Of a stretch of 64,000 nt of DNA, positions 51,215-64,000 are shown in pieces. Positions within the stretch are counted from its first letter, which is position 1. Each line of letters begins with the position of its first letter. Origin of the DNA: Rostratula benghalensis (taxonomy: Eukaryota; Chordata; Aves; Charadriiformes; Rostratulidae). The translations under genes were made by a program, and so were the position numbers. The notes beneath the pieces were generated by a model, which did not search any database, had not been told where the DNA came from, and was given only the letters and a program-made list of their open reading frames with translations. The DNA is taken from NCBI GenBank assembly GCA_013399305.1, contig VXAI01000138.1, positions 992,001 through 1,056,000 on the forward strand. The letters run 5' to 3'.

Positions 51215-54200
51215 TTTATTACAAGTTGAAGTCATTGGGGTGATAGTTCCACTGACATGGTTGAGTAAAGACTATTTTGGCTCTGCAGCTTAATCAGTTC
51301 CTCTAGTTTATGCTTCGGATTCTGGTCACCCTCAAGCTTTCTCTCTTCATCTGCTGAGATTATTTCTCCTGCAGCCTCTGTTCAGGTGGCTGACACAGAT
51401 TAGTTACAGAGGCTGAATCCACCTAACGCTTTCTGACACCTAATTAACGTTTCAGATACCTCACTGCAAGTTGATTTCCGGTAAAAATCTCCAGAGATGA
51501 CGGGGATAAACACGCCCATGGTCTTCGTTCTGCAGCACACAGACTGCACTGGGCATTTCCCAAGCGTTGTATTCCTACTCGCCCGCTGTGCGAGAGGTGG
51601 GTGGGAAGGTTTTGCTCCTCTCCTTGAGATCTGCAGCGAGGGCTGTGGAGCACTGGTGCTGCCTGTCTGCTCACAGCGAGGAAAGCTCTTCTGAGGAGTG
51701 CCTTGTACATGGCTCCTCGCTGCAGTTCCTTTGCTGCAAACTCCTATTTCTTGAGTTTGCTGCGAGAGTCGTTGACAGAGAAGTGTTTTGAAGTGGGCTC
51801 CAGGAGATTTCTAGCTCTGTCACAATGGAAAAGTGGGGTGAGAACAGAGTTGCTCAGATGCACGACAAGCTTTGAATGTGTTAAAGGCTTGTTCTTGCTA
51901 CAGGTAGCTTTTGAGTGGGTTTGGGTGCTTGCTACCAGCAATTGTTGGTACTTTTTTTCCCTATTTGCAAATTACACCCAATGTTGTCGGTGGTCTTTTT
52001 TTCCAGCCCTGACTCTGCCTCCTGCAGGAGCAGTGCTGAGGCTTCATTCTGTCAGCATTTGTGTAGAAGTGCAGACACAGAGCATACAGTGGGGACGATG
52101 GCATGTGCATTTACCTCTGGATCCTGTTTACTTCTGTGACATGTCTTCTATAATCTGATCTAGCACTTGCAGACAGGAAAAGGCGTGTTCAGTCTGAAGT
52201 TCTGCTAGTTTTGCTTGTGGCTTCTGTAACACTTTTTTTTTTTTTTTAAGTTGCAGAGTAGTATTTTTGCAGAGTTTGTTCAGTTTACTGGAAGACTGTA
52301 TTTTACCTTATTGTGCTTGGGCTTTTCTGGTTTCTATCTCTCAGTATTGATGGGGCTGTTGTACACACGAGAACATTAAATTAGCTCTGTGGGAAATGAG
52401 TCCTCAAATGGCCACTGCAAAGTTTACCATTCCTTGAGTCGCATGGGCATCGTGTCCTTGAACTGTGCTTGATTTGCAGAGCAGGGATCCTGCGGAGGTC
52501 AGTGATGTTTGAGGCCACACTGGGTTGCCAGATGTTGAGGTCTTCCTCTTTCTCAAGTCTGGATGCCCATCTTATGAAGCAGTCGGGAGGCCAGTACTTT
52601 GGCGTCTCACTGATGTCAGGAATGCAGAACCTGGAAAGAGTTTATGGGTTGTTAATTAAAAGCATCCACGTCATGTTTGTGACACTGGATTTCAGAAGCT
52701 TTTCAACCTCTCTGTAATGTGTGGATTTTCCTCCCGGTGTTCATCCTCTGCAGCTTCCCCATGCCCTTCAGCTGTGGGTAGAGATGTCTTTCCCTTCTCC
52801 CACATTTCCTCTTGCTTCTTCTGCTCTGATTCAGCTTGATGTGTGTAGGTGATGCTTCTATTAGGACATGCTGTAGTGCTGTCAGCAGAGAGTTCTTCAG
52901 GCTGACAGAAGAATCTTCATTACGGATATGAGATACAATCACCCAATGTTTCTGTAAACACATGCATTGACTATTTGGGCACTTAATCATATAATTAAAC
53001 TTGATTTAAATCACAGTGTGGTAGTTACAGTGAATATTGCTTAAGTTTTTGTGGGGAAAAGCGAAGAGCTTCTGCTTTAAATGTGTTGAAATATGAACTA
53101 TTTGCCCCTCTTTCCCCAGTCAATAGCTCTGCCAAGCATCAAGTGACAGCATGGCATGTGTACAGTCAGCATAACTCCTTAAAGCCCTTGCAAAGGTTAG
53201 AGCTACTTGCCATCTTTTGGTCTTTATATGAGAAGGATTTATCAAAGATTATTGCTATAACTGTGTAAAGAAAAGTGCTTCACAAATTTATACTTAAAAA
53301 TTAGTCATTCAAATCCTCAGAAAAGACTTGGAGTTCTTGAGGATTTGCTTTTTTCCCTGCCCCGATGACAGCACAATACAAACTGAATGCCTGCATTAGC
53401 AAGACTCAATATAGGGACTAAGTCGAGCAACAAGGAGGGTTGAGTTTCCTTATTCTTGGTTTGTGGCCAGAAACCTTTTGTTGTGTATTCCAGGGCTTTG
53501 GTAGTAGGCATTGACTGTTAGAGTTTGAGCTGAATGCTCTTCGGGTGAACTTGTATACTAATTTAACACAAAGTGCCAACTTCTATCAGTTTTCAATTTG
53601 GAGTTAGGATTTCTGTTTCAGCCTCTGAGTCACTGTGCCTCGAGAGGCTGTTTCTGGGCCTGCCTTCTTCCCTTTCCACCGTTCTTCCCTTCCTGCCTGC
53701 TCCTGTGTCTTGTTAGCAGTGAAATACTGCAGTGTTTGGAGAGCAGTGGTCTCCTATTGCCAGCTGGTGCTGCAGTGCAGGCTGGCCAGGTTTTACTGAA
53801 CATCTTTGTGATTTTTTCTGAGCATGACTATTTTTCATTACTATTGTTTTTAAGTGCAGGTGTGGCTCTGGCTTGAGGGGTCTTTTAATGGGAGCTGTCT
53901 CGGTGTGGACAAGTTATCCCAGCACGCAGGTGTCAGACAGCAGGATGGTGAGGTGTCTTCCAGCCAAGAACACCAGTGACATCCTGGAGGCCTGTGCGCT
54001 ACCCCGAGCGTGTACAAGCCTTTCTTTTCCGTGTGGTTGTATTGCAGCCTCTGAGGATGGGAGTCTTGATTCGAACTCATTCCAGATATCTCTGCATGGG
54101 CAACCACAGCTTTTAAAATGCAGACTTTCACAATACGGTGTGGGAGCAGAGCAGTGTGTTCTGTCTTGGACAAGCTACATCATGTCCATCATCATGTGCC

Positions 54201-57200
54201 TTAATTTCCTAAACATTTTGTGACAGAAGGCTAAAAGGCTACTTTTTTGCAAAAATTTGGATTCCTGTACCTCTGCCTTGATGAAATAAAGGTAAAATAT
54301 AAGCACCCATCTGAATGTGCTGTGCCTGCTGGCAGCCTCTGAAGAGTTCAGAGGAAGAGACTTTCCCAGCTCTCACACGTGCTGAAGGTGTGAGCCTGTC
54401 CTCAGCAGATTTTTTCAAACTGGTGCAAGCGCCGGATGAGCTTTCACTGCTCCTGCTGCTCGTGGTCTGAGACCTGGGTGCAAACACTCATTTAGAGCCA
54501 CCAGCCAGCAAGACACTGCACATCAGTACCTGTAGCACCCTCTCCCTGAGTTACTGCCCAGAATTTAAATCGAGCAATGGCTGTATTGTTCTCTGTCCCT
54601 TCAGAAAAGACTTACTAAAGAGAAGCCAAACCTACCCTCCAAAGTCCAAGTATTCATAGCTGTCAGCGAATCTCTGTGCTGGCAAAACATGTGGTGTGCA
54701 TGCAGCTGTGATCTTCCATCCATACAGGTGAAATTAATTTTGCACCTGAGGCAAGGAATACGGAGTGATCTTTTTCATATGTAGATGTGGGATCCTTTAG
54801 GATTAGGGTGTGATGCCAGGGGCAGTGTTGGTTTGTGCTGCTCTGCCCTAATTTCAGCTTACTGTAACGAGTTCAGCCTCAGAGGCTGGTTGGTTCTGCT
54901 CTCGCTCAGCACGCATTGCACTCCGGTTGTCTCTGGGTGGGTGACTCTCTGGGCTGTCTTTATTGGCCCAAACTTCAGTCCATGCTGGATGCTGTGTGCA
55001 TGTTCAGTGTGCACACTGTACCTCTTATGCAGAACCAGCAAAGTGGGAGGAGACTTCAGCTTGTGGTAGCTGAGGAAGTTGCTTAAGAAAATGTGACAAA
55101 ATACAAGTGTTGCTCACTCTATGTAAGAAAACCAGCAGAGTAACTGTACTGATGTTTAGTGTAGAAAGCCAGATAATGTCCCTACCAACACTGTCTACAC
55201 ACATTTATTTTTTTTTGAAGTATCTAAATTTACCACAAATAAGCTGAGACGTTTAGAAGGTGCGGAGCCAGCCCTTGTGCAGAACAGCGAGCTGTGTCGC
55301 TGCTGGAGCGTAGCAGATACCAACTGGTAACTCATATTGCTCTGGAATATGGAGCCTCTGTGTATGATATCTGAAGGGTGAATAACTCATTCACAGCACA
55401 CAATCTTAGTTAACTTGGCAGCCTCAAACGATAAATGTATTTCATCCAAATAAAAATCTCTGAATAATCCTGGAGACTAATAGTCCCTTAGACTCTACAA
55501 CCAAAGTAATTTCAGGGATCAAATGTAAATGGTGAGTAAAGAAAACATTAAGACTATATTAGCAGGTAAAGAAGGTCCTAAATTATTTCCAGTATCTTCT
55601 TCACTTGCATTTCTGCTTTAACAATCAGGTAATACAGCTGGAAAAGGTGAGGAATTTTAAATACAGAAAAACCCCTGAATTCTTTTTCATCACAATAACT
55701 GACAACATCGGCTACTTCAGAAAAGAGGATTTTGGGATTCTAACAGGCTATGAGCTGCCTTTTACAGCCCTTAATCACTGTGCTGTGCTTCACACTCTTC
55801 TGTCATTTTTCAGTCATTCGTGCCTTAAGTGTTTTCCCAGGACTTCATAGTTTCCTCAGCTAAAATAACTGGAATATCTTCCTCCTCTTCAGTGGCTTAA
55901 CCAAGGAACTGAAAAGACTCCCAAATCCTATCTATGGGTGAGAGGTTCAGGAGTGCACAATCAACGTGAGTTTCTGTATCTGTTCAATGATGCTGGAGAG
56001 CTTGTTTTAACCAAGAGCCAGGAGCCTGGGCAGAGCGCCCCGAAGGCTTCGCCCTGGGCACGTGATGGTATTGGATCCCCCTGTCACCAGAGATGGTGCA
56101 GGATTCCAGTGTGAGGAGACCCAGAGTTGGTACACCAGCTGTAATTCAAAATATCTACACAATAGCATGCAAAAACTGAGTGCAGGGTGATCTACTAAAT
56201 TATATACATGCATTGTAGGGGGACTGTGAACTGTTCTCACCAGCAACCAGTCATAGTGGTGCTTTGCTAATCAATCTCCAGCTTTTCCAGTTCTAATTAA
56301 ATTCTAGTATGAAATTCTACAAGCGATGTGAAATGTTTGCGGTCTCTTGGATGTCACTGCTGTATAAGGAGTCTTTTGTACTTCATGGTGAATGCTTTAG
56401 ATATTTACTAATTTTTAAGAACAGTAATATTCATCTACTGATAATGTAGATTTTTCACAAGCCATAGTAAATTACCAGTGAATCTTGTCAGACAGCTTGT
56501 AAAGAGAGCCATGTATGAGTATGCTGCTGTTTGCAAACAGAAATACCAGAACAGAATTGAAATGGATTCTGCTAATTGAGACAGAGGAAGGAACTAAAAA
56601 GGTTTTTGTCATCTGGATTTCTCATGAGGCTAAAACAGGAGCCAAATGTGCTTCAAAACCGAATCCTAGAGCTCCTTCACTGCACGGTGTCCAGCTTAGG
56701 GTTCTACTGTTGAAATGTTGTGATTTAGTTCACAGAGTATGCAATAACAGGCTTTCCAAGCATCTTAAAGTTCAGTATGGCCAGTTTTAGTGCCGATATG
56801 TTTCTGCAGGCCAAATATTTGTCATGTTTTTGGGAGCCCTCGCCAGTCTTGCACAGCTTGGAAACAAGTAGGGCTGTACATGATGGATGACAGATCTGCA
56901 GACTCACTACTGCCTCAGCGTTGGATTAAATGCAGTTTGAGTTGCAGACACATGAAGTCATGGAGCCAGTGGGTCAGTGCACTGAAAGAAGAGCAAATGT
57001 TTACAGTCTGGTTCCAGTCTGTTTTGTGTGCAAAACATCTGAAGTTTACAGAGATGCTTCCCGGAGTGTAAATAGGAACGAGGAGGCGGCTGCTCCGCGT
57101 GTTCTCAGAAGACTTGTAGGTCTGCGTGTGTGCCGTGACTCCGGAGATTTGTTTCATCAATGAGACTTAAAACCTTCTACGGTGTTAAGTATCGGTGTCT

Positions 57201-58478
57201 TTCCTAAAGTAAACTTTCTGGAAGAGGAGTTTGGATTGTAAATACTTGCTGAGGGACAGAGCACAAAGGCCTCTGAAGGAAGAAGGAAAGTGCACCTGAC
57301 CCTGTGCACAGCATACCCTAATTTGCTTTCATGAATTAATTTTGGTTCTGACAAACAGAAGCATCTTCCTGAGATGCTCTGGTTCAGCCTGTGTTGTGTC
57401 CCTTATGCCATTTAGTGCAGATCTGCACCTGGCTCTGCTCTCTCCAGGGGGCTGCACTAGGCTTGAGTTTCCTTCTATCTGGAAGCACTGGTGGTCCTAA
57501 GGAAAATGACAGGCCAGGATAAATGGGGTGTATTCTTGGGGTGTTTAATTGTGGGAAAGAGTCTTGGCAGACTTTTGAGTTCTGCTCTTAAGTTGTACCA
57601 ATGGAAAATCTCTTCATATGACTCACAGCAATGCAGTTTCTTAAAAGTCTCTGCTGTTTATAGAAGGTAGCACATCCTGGTTTCTGAACAGTCTTGGAGA
57701 ATCAGCTGGAAGTGTGGTAACGGAGTGCCTTGCCTGGAAGAAATGGTAGTTCTGTAGGCTTTGAGTTTTGACTTTTTGTAAAAGTAATTGAGAGCTGGAG
57801 CAGTTTGCTGCCTGGTGCACTAGTGTGCAGATTGGGTTCAGCTTAGTGCTTGGTTTTGTCTGCGTTTGATTAATTGGGAGAGCACGTTATATTTGAAGCA
57901 GTGGAAGTGCTCTACTGATGGGAGGAAATCTGAGTCTGAGTTGTGTAAGTGAATGAGGCACTTTGAAGGGTAGTGCAGAAACTGAATCCAGTGCAAGAAG
58001 GAGAAAAAGCTGCTACTGGAGCCTTATTTAGAGTATTTCTTTCCAGAACAACCTGGGGGTGTCTTGGCTTCTCCCTGCTCTCGGGGTTCAGCAGACACCA
58101 CAGATGCTACCGGGCAGTTGTGGTGCAAGAGCACGGGTCGGCGGGTTCTGTCTCCCTCCATTTGTTATCCACATTTTGAGAATTATGGATTAATTGGATT
58201 ACACAGTAAATAGGGGATAATAGATTAAAGGGATATTATTGGGTTAAACCCCTTCTTAAACCCCTTCACCTTTCTTTGTTAACTCCATTATGCAAGATAA
58301 AAATGTCAGTCATGAAATAAACTGAGTGCGGCTCCTCCCTTGGTGCCTTTGTGGCTTCATGCTGTTGAGCACCCTCCACCCAGTGTGATCCTGCTGTTCT
58401 GAACACAAATTCTGCTCTACCACCAGAAGGTTTTACAAAAGATTAATTCTGTGAGTCAGGATTTCAGCATTTCTTTTC

Positions 58479-58499
58479 TTTTTTTTTTTTTTTTTTTTT
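58479..58499. repeat. T21 homopolymer in GNA13 intron 2
   Basis: Uninterrupted T run followed by aaaagg. No retroposed body was recognised beside it on the minus strand. Confidence 0.9.
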
Positions 58500-61478
58500 A
58501 AAAGGAGAGCTAGTCAGTTTGTGTGACTGAAGGCGAGACAGGTTTCACTTCTACACCGCGTGATGCAGTTCTGATTGCTCTGAAAAAAGTCAGATATAAG
58601 TGGAGCTGCACCAGGAAGTGTCCAAAAGAGGAAATAGGGTAGTGCTCTCTGAGGTAGGATGAGCTGTGACGCACTCCTGACGTGCTTTGGTGCAGAACAG
58701 GATTATTTGGTCCTCAATAAGCAAATGGAGCCTGTGGCAGAAACCCCCCAGTCCCACAAAGAAGTGGCAGTTAAACCCAATGTACTTAAATTTTCTTGTT
58801 GGAAATGAGAGATGGGATTTAAAATGACTATTTAAATGGTTGAGCTGGAGAGAAAGAAAGCAGGAGATCCTGAAATGGCCCACCTTGACAGATGGTATCT
58901 GTGCTTTACCCCTGGTAAGGCTGTTCCTTTAACACCATGCCATTTTAAAGCAGTTTGTGCTCCCCTCTTAGGCAGGGAGGGGTTAATTTAATGCTCCAGT
59001 AGCGCTGCTGTGGGCATGAATGGGGACTGCTTTGTTTTGGCAGGAGTGCCAGTTTAGGCTGGTTTTAATGTAGAAACTTGAAGGCTGTGAAGGAACCAGG
59101 ATTATTTACTTCCAAGCCAGAGGCCACTGAAAGAAACCAAACCAGTTCAATGTCTTTACTGGTCTAACAATCAAGACATTTGTAGATTTGAGCTAATCTA
59201 ATTAGGGCTGGGTGCATTCATGGCATAAAGGTGGCATCTGGATCATCTGCCCCTCGTGTGTAAGGTTTGGGTGGAGGGGGAGGAGGTTGTAGCCCTCTCC
59301 AGCACCTCTCCCACTAGGAAATCTGCATTGATTTCCCTACAACGTTTCTGCATTCATTATCTCTGTGCTTGGTACTGAAACTGCAGAAGACATCTGATGA
59401 AACTTCAGTAGCAGCAGTATTGATTTGCAGTCAGCCTTCTTGTGAATCGGCTTGGGGTGGGGCGTCAAGAAAATACAGGTTAGAGAGCCTTTTCTCTGCA
59501 TTCTTTGCCAAAATCCTCAGATGTGGATTTATCTGGGCTAAACCTCTAACAGGAAAGAAGCCCCTGAACCTACTGAAGTGTGTGCTGTAAGGATTACCGG
59601 GTGGTGTAAGGTGCAGAATTTTAAGGCTCTGGTTATTCCTCTCATCTTTTCTTCCTTCAAGCTGTTTTTCCCACGTTAGGGATGGTTTGGTTTGCATGTC
59701 AATTGAGGCAAGTGTGTGCCAGCCTAAACCCCTTGTAGTTACCTGTTCCTACGCTAAACTGGGCTTGTAAAAGAGCTTTTTATGTTGCTGGTTTTGTTTG
59801 TTTGTGTTTCTGTGGGGTATTTTTATTAAATAAAATAGGAAATCTTTGTTTCTCTTCTCACAGAAATTCAAGTAAGGTCAGGAAGAGACAAATGTTTGGT
59901 GGTTCCTATAATTGTAATGTAGAGCTACTAGGCTGTATCTCCTATTTTCTTTAAATGCCTGATCTATTTCTCTCAGATACTTACAAGGTCTTGTCAGTTC
60001 AGTACCTTCTGCTGAACTTGCAGCCAAAGGTAGATGGTTTGATAAACCTTTCCTTCTCTAAACCTTGTGATGACTAAATCTTTATTTGATGCTTTTTCTC
60101 TCCTTTTTTTTCCCCTTAAGTGATGGCTATTGGAAAAAATGTAGTGTCTGTGTTCCCCCACAACAGCTCGGAAGCCATTTAGCTATGCTAAAGTTTCAAC
60201 AAATCATATTTAGACCGCTGACATTGTTTTCATGGAAACCAAATAAATTGATGCCACTTCCTGGGTTTAGAAGACGTGTTCATCTGCTGTGTATTTCATG
60301 TAGGCTTGCTTTTTATTTCTCTCCCTCCCCCAAAGTATTTTTGTGGTTACTTTGCTTTAGGCACTGAGTAGCGATGCTTTAGACAGTAATCTTTCTCTGT
60401 GCCATGTCTTGTTTATAAAAAATAAGTGCTCTGGTTTACTTGAGGAGACCACAGGAGCAGTGGCAGTGGCCTGGTGTCCTGTAGGTAAGTGCTGTGACCC
60501 TGCCCTGCTGGGACTGTGCTACGTGAGACCGCGTTCCCCTGTGCAGGCGTGAGAAAGGCTCAGTAAAATAAATGCCATGTTGTGAGGGAAGCTGCTGTAA
60601 CATCAAGTACCTTGATAAAAATATGGTTTAGTTGTATTTCCTTGTAAATCACTCGTGTGTTCCTGATGAAATGATGTGCTTTGGCTTTTTTGTTGGGGTT
60701 GGATTTTTTTTTGTAGGGATCACAAGACTCCGGGAGCTGGAGTACACACAAGCTGGTTTGAATCAAATCTTTCTGAAAATGGAATACTTGACAGTTATGA
60801 ATAAAGTTATTTAACAGTCAACTTCCTGTGGTTTACGTGCATTTCTGAATCAGGAGGAGGCTGAAGGGCTGCAGCTGAGTTGTGTGCTCCCATCTGAGCA
60901 AAAATGGCATCTTCCACAAGCAAAGTGATGCCTTAAAATCTGGTATTCTGATAGGGTTTACTTGAACAGTGTATTAAAAGAGCAGAAGCACAGCCACCTA
61001 ACATGGGAAGATCTTTGGGGCTGGTGTGTAGGCTAGTCATTCTGCTGTGTCGGGGGGTGTTCTGCAAGTTTGCTTGGTGTGGCAGTATGTCAACCTGCAT
61101 ATGCAAAATGAGCTCAGCTGTCATCTTCAGCCTGTGGTTCAGTAGGAGGAAGGGAGCAGTGGATGAGTAGGGCCCAATGGTTCCTGCAGGGGAACAAGGT
61201 CACTGGTCACCTTCAACTGTGCTTCAGGAGTTTGCAGTTCGGGACTGCTCAGCTGCAAAAATTACCTTAAAGGGTTCACCTGCATTTAAAATTTCACCTG
61301 TGGCTAATTGAAGACCTTAGCATCACTGTATGTTTTTAACTAGCTCTTTTAGATTTCCATCCAATGTGCTCACAGAACATGGGTGTGAAGACACCAGGAG
61401 TGTAATGGAGAACTGTGGAGCTTTTTAATGGGGGCAGATTCTGCTGTGTCTCCGTCTCTATTGATTTTTGTCCTTGGC

Positions 61479-61516
61479 ATGGCTCCTTTGGGACACGATG
61501 GCTCCTTTGGGACACG
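61479..61516. repeat. Perfect 19-bp tandem duplication in GNA13 intron 2
   Basis: Two identical copies of atggctcctttgggacacg. Confidence 0.93.
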
Positions 61517-62721
61517 ATGGCTGCGAGAGCCACGTGGCAGGGGCTGGACACGGTGAGCCGCACTGGGAGCTAGTGGGGTAGAGTGGGGAAACCCAGTTTC
61601 TTTTTTCTAGTCATCTTGGGTAAACCAGAGAGTTTACAGTTGGTCTGAAGGGAAATTCTAGAATGCGACAGCTGTCTGTTGAATATGGGCATCTAAATAC
61701 AGCCACTGCCATTGATGTACTGAGTGAGACCTGGTCCTGAATCTAATAGCAAGAAGAAGCAGCCTGACACAGAAGCTGTCTTTGGAGCAGGGTCGTGAAG
61801 AGATGATTTTCTTACTCAGTTTTAACAGCTGCTGGCATTAAGGCTTTCCCTGGATGCTGTGTAGTAGATTTCTCCTCAGTGTTGCATGAAATACATAGGT
61901 TTACCCGTTCTTCAGAAAGGGATCGGAAGTCTTTCTTGGTTGCTCTGTAATGCTGCCTTTCTGCAGCTCGTTTAAAATGGGTCAAAACTCTTCAGTCCCC
62001 CAGCAGCACGTTCTGATAACAATCTGTAAGTCTGGCAGTTTGCTCTTCCAGAGTATCTGTAGGTAGCACAGCTTGGCCTGCTGGAGTGAGGGTGCCCGGG
62101 TCAGTTAGAGGATCACCACTAGTGAGGGCTGTGTGATGCAGAGGGGTGTCTGGAACGTGATGGAAGACCAGGTGATGAATATGGAGCTGGTTTAAGTTCT
62201 TGAGGCCACGCAAATCGATAAAAGCTGATGACCTGAACAGATTTTATCCTGAAATACAGAGCTGGGTCGTGTCGATGGCACTTGCTTGGTGTGACTTGTT
62301 AATTGACTGAACAGATTTTTCCTAAGGGAAAAACGCAGTGCCTGAGCCTAAGATGTGGAGGAGGAAAAGTGCTGTGTCACTGCTTTATTGACTGTATTAT
62401 GCTTGTACCTGGTTGCTGTTGGAGTTTATTCTCTTTGAGTTTCAGAATGGCCACCTTGGTACTTGTCTGCCATTGACTTTGCCTGGCCTGGACAACCACG
62501 GGGTCCTCCTGGGGTGCTCTCTGGCAGTTGTCTCCCTCTGGGATGTGTGGCTCCGGAGCATTGCTGTTGCTGTAGGATGCTGTATTCTGCATTTGTTTTT
62601 TCAGGGAATCCCCTCCTTTCAGAAGCTGCCCCTGGGGGTGTTTGGTGACCTTTATGGGCTGTGGCTTACTCATCTGCTCTGACTGCTTGAGCAGCAGCGA
62701 GCCCTGGGATTGAGAGGAGGG

Positions 62722-62799
62722 GTAGTAGCTCACACATTGCAGTACTGCTGAGAGAAGGGGGTAGTAGCTCACACATTGCAGTACTGCTGAGAGAAGGCT
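62722..62799. repeat. 39-bp tandem duplication in GNA13 intron 2
   Basis: Two copies starting gtagtagctcacacattgca at 62722 and 62761, identical except at the last two bases. Confidence 0.93.
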
Positions 62800-62870
62800 T
62801 CTTTAGAGAGTAGGTTTGTTCTAAGTAGGATAAAAAAGAGCTGGCTGAGATTAAAATACACTTATACCTG

Positions 62871-62896
62871 CACACACACACACACACACACACACA
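62871..62896. repeat. (CA)13 microsatellite
   Basis: Thirteen perfect CA units in GNA13 intron 2. Confidence 0.97.
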
Positions 62897-64000
62897 AGTG
62901 TGCCTCTGGGGCCTGGGTAGTCTACAGTAAATACCTCCATTTAATGAATCTGAAATCTGGCTGATTTGAACGTAGTCCTGGGAGGGAGGGTTGCAAGCTC
63001 CTGTGAGGACCTAAGAAAGAAATTAAGTCTGACCTTAAAGTCTATTTTGTCTTAACATTCAGCTACGGACAGTGGTTAGTGCTTGGAAGGCCTGAATTCT
63101 GTTCCTGTTACTCCTGCTTGGGAAGCTTGATGGATTTGTGCATCAAGGTTGTGTATTTTTGGTTTCTGTGAAATAGGAGTGTTCTTCCCCACACACTTCC
63201 TTGCAGGACTGAGGCCAGAATGGATTGCTGAGGTGCTGAAAAAGAAGTAGGTGTAGAATAGTGCTGTCACTGAGAGCCATTGCTGCTGTGTGCCACCGGG
63301 CTCCAAACGGCTACTGTCACTGCTGCGGCTTGTGGCCCTGGAGAGAGGCAGCAGTAAATCAAACTGTAGGTAAAAGAAGGTAGTAGAGCTGTGTTGGACC
63401 CCTTCCCTGCAGGTGTGCCGAGCACAAGGCATGTTTCAACCAGAGTCCTGGGCTTGCCTAACGAAACGTTGATGTTCCAATTGCACACACGAGGTGCGGT
63501 GTCTGCCTGCATTAAGTAACTTCTTTTAGCTGGAAAACTCGCAAAGGTGCCCGGCTTTGGGACTGTTACTTACCCTGCTTTGCTGCTGCTTAGATGCCAG
63601 TTTATTGTTGAGGTTTGATAGCCTTCCTAGATAAATTTGCAGAGTTCAAATTGAAGTGAGGGGAAGTCCCTATCAGGATGCAACTCCAGTCCTGATTCAC
63701 TTCTCTGGCGTGGACGTTGTTGTCCCGGCCTGGACGCCACTTCAATTTCCCATCAAGAAAATTGTCAGAATTCTTGCTCTTCCATCTGCAGAGTGAAAAC
63801 ACAGATGGCTCCTTTTCTCTTTTTACTTTATAGTAAATAAGTTGCAGCTTGGTAAGGGAGAGCTTTCAAAGGGAAGCACGTTTGTGCTTCTGTCACATTC
63901 TGTCACATGTGATGCTGGGAATCCTTAGCAGGCACTACTTCCCTTTGCAGTAAATCCAATCAGTTACTGTTGCAGCTGAGCTCAGGTCCAGCACCATCTG

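Larger units (their letters stand above)
48153..64000 (+). other. GNA13: GNA13 intron 2 (continues beyond window)
   Basis: 15.8 kb to the window edge. Neither exon 3 (expected to begin GESVKYFLDNL) nor any other exon was found. It contains short tandem duplications, a (CA)13 and homopolymers, and no CR1 3' end was recognised. No nested gene is supported. Confidence 0.85.

Noticed and set aside
48153..64000. Nested genes or GNA13 exon 3 within intron 2
   Set aside because: No frame contains the expected GESVKYFLDNL or DVGGQRSERKRW segments, and the short frames present look random.

Overview
This is a piece of a vertebrate nuclear genome, most likely from a bird. The species cannot be told. 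The evidence is intron-split genes with canonical GT-AG junctions, two CpG-rich vertebrate promoters, and several CR1 LINE 3' ends (the 'ggtcccttccaaccc ... attctgtgattctgtga' type) that are typical of birds and other sauropsids. A compact RGS9 locus, about 32 kb from start codon to last coding exon, also points to a bird. All exon calls below were made by reading frames and splice phases and comparing the translations with the human proteins as I know them. No database was searched.

Layout. Positions 1-8827 hold no recognisable exon: intergenic sequence, one decayed CR1, and probably the 3' UTR of the long RGS9 isoform. Positions 8828-40527 are RGS9 on the minus strand. Seventeen exons join in phase to an uninterrupted 485-codon protein ending at 12752 (retinal-type RGS9-1), and a further large exon at 8828-9573 encodes the long striatal-type tail (RGS9-2). 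Positions 40528-45759 are the shared upstream region of two divergent genes: RGS9 promoter, a CR1, non-coding sequence with a 10-N gap, then a strong CpG island. Positions 45760-48152 carry exons 1 and 2 of GNA13 on the plus strand. The rest of the window is GNA13 intron 2, and exons 3 and 4 lie beyond it.

Functional logic. Both genes act in heterotrimeric G-protein signalling. RGS9 is an R7-family GTPase-activating protein that works with Gbeta5 to switch off transducin and Gi/o alpha subunits. GNA13 encodes the G12/13-family alpha subunit that activates RhoGEFs. The same head-to-head neighbourhood exists on human 17q24, so this is conserved synteny rather than a new system.

Most notable details: RGS9 exon 16 has an unusual splice site at each end. 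Its acceptor is a TAGTAG tandem in which use of the proximal AG inserts an in-frame stop, and its donor is GC. RGS9 also has a 30-nt microexon, the conserved read-through versus splice choice that makes the two C-termini, a cluster of three CACGTG E-boxes just upstream of GNA13, several minisatellites in RGS9 intron 1, and homeodomain/POU-rich non-coding blocks in RGS9 intron 9. I found no convincing previously undescribed gene system.
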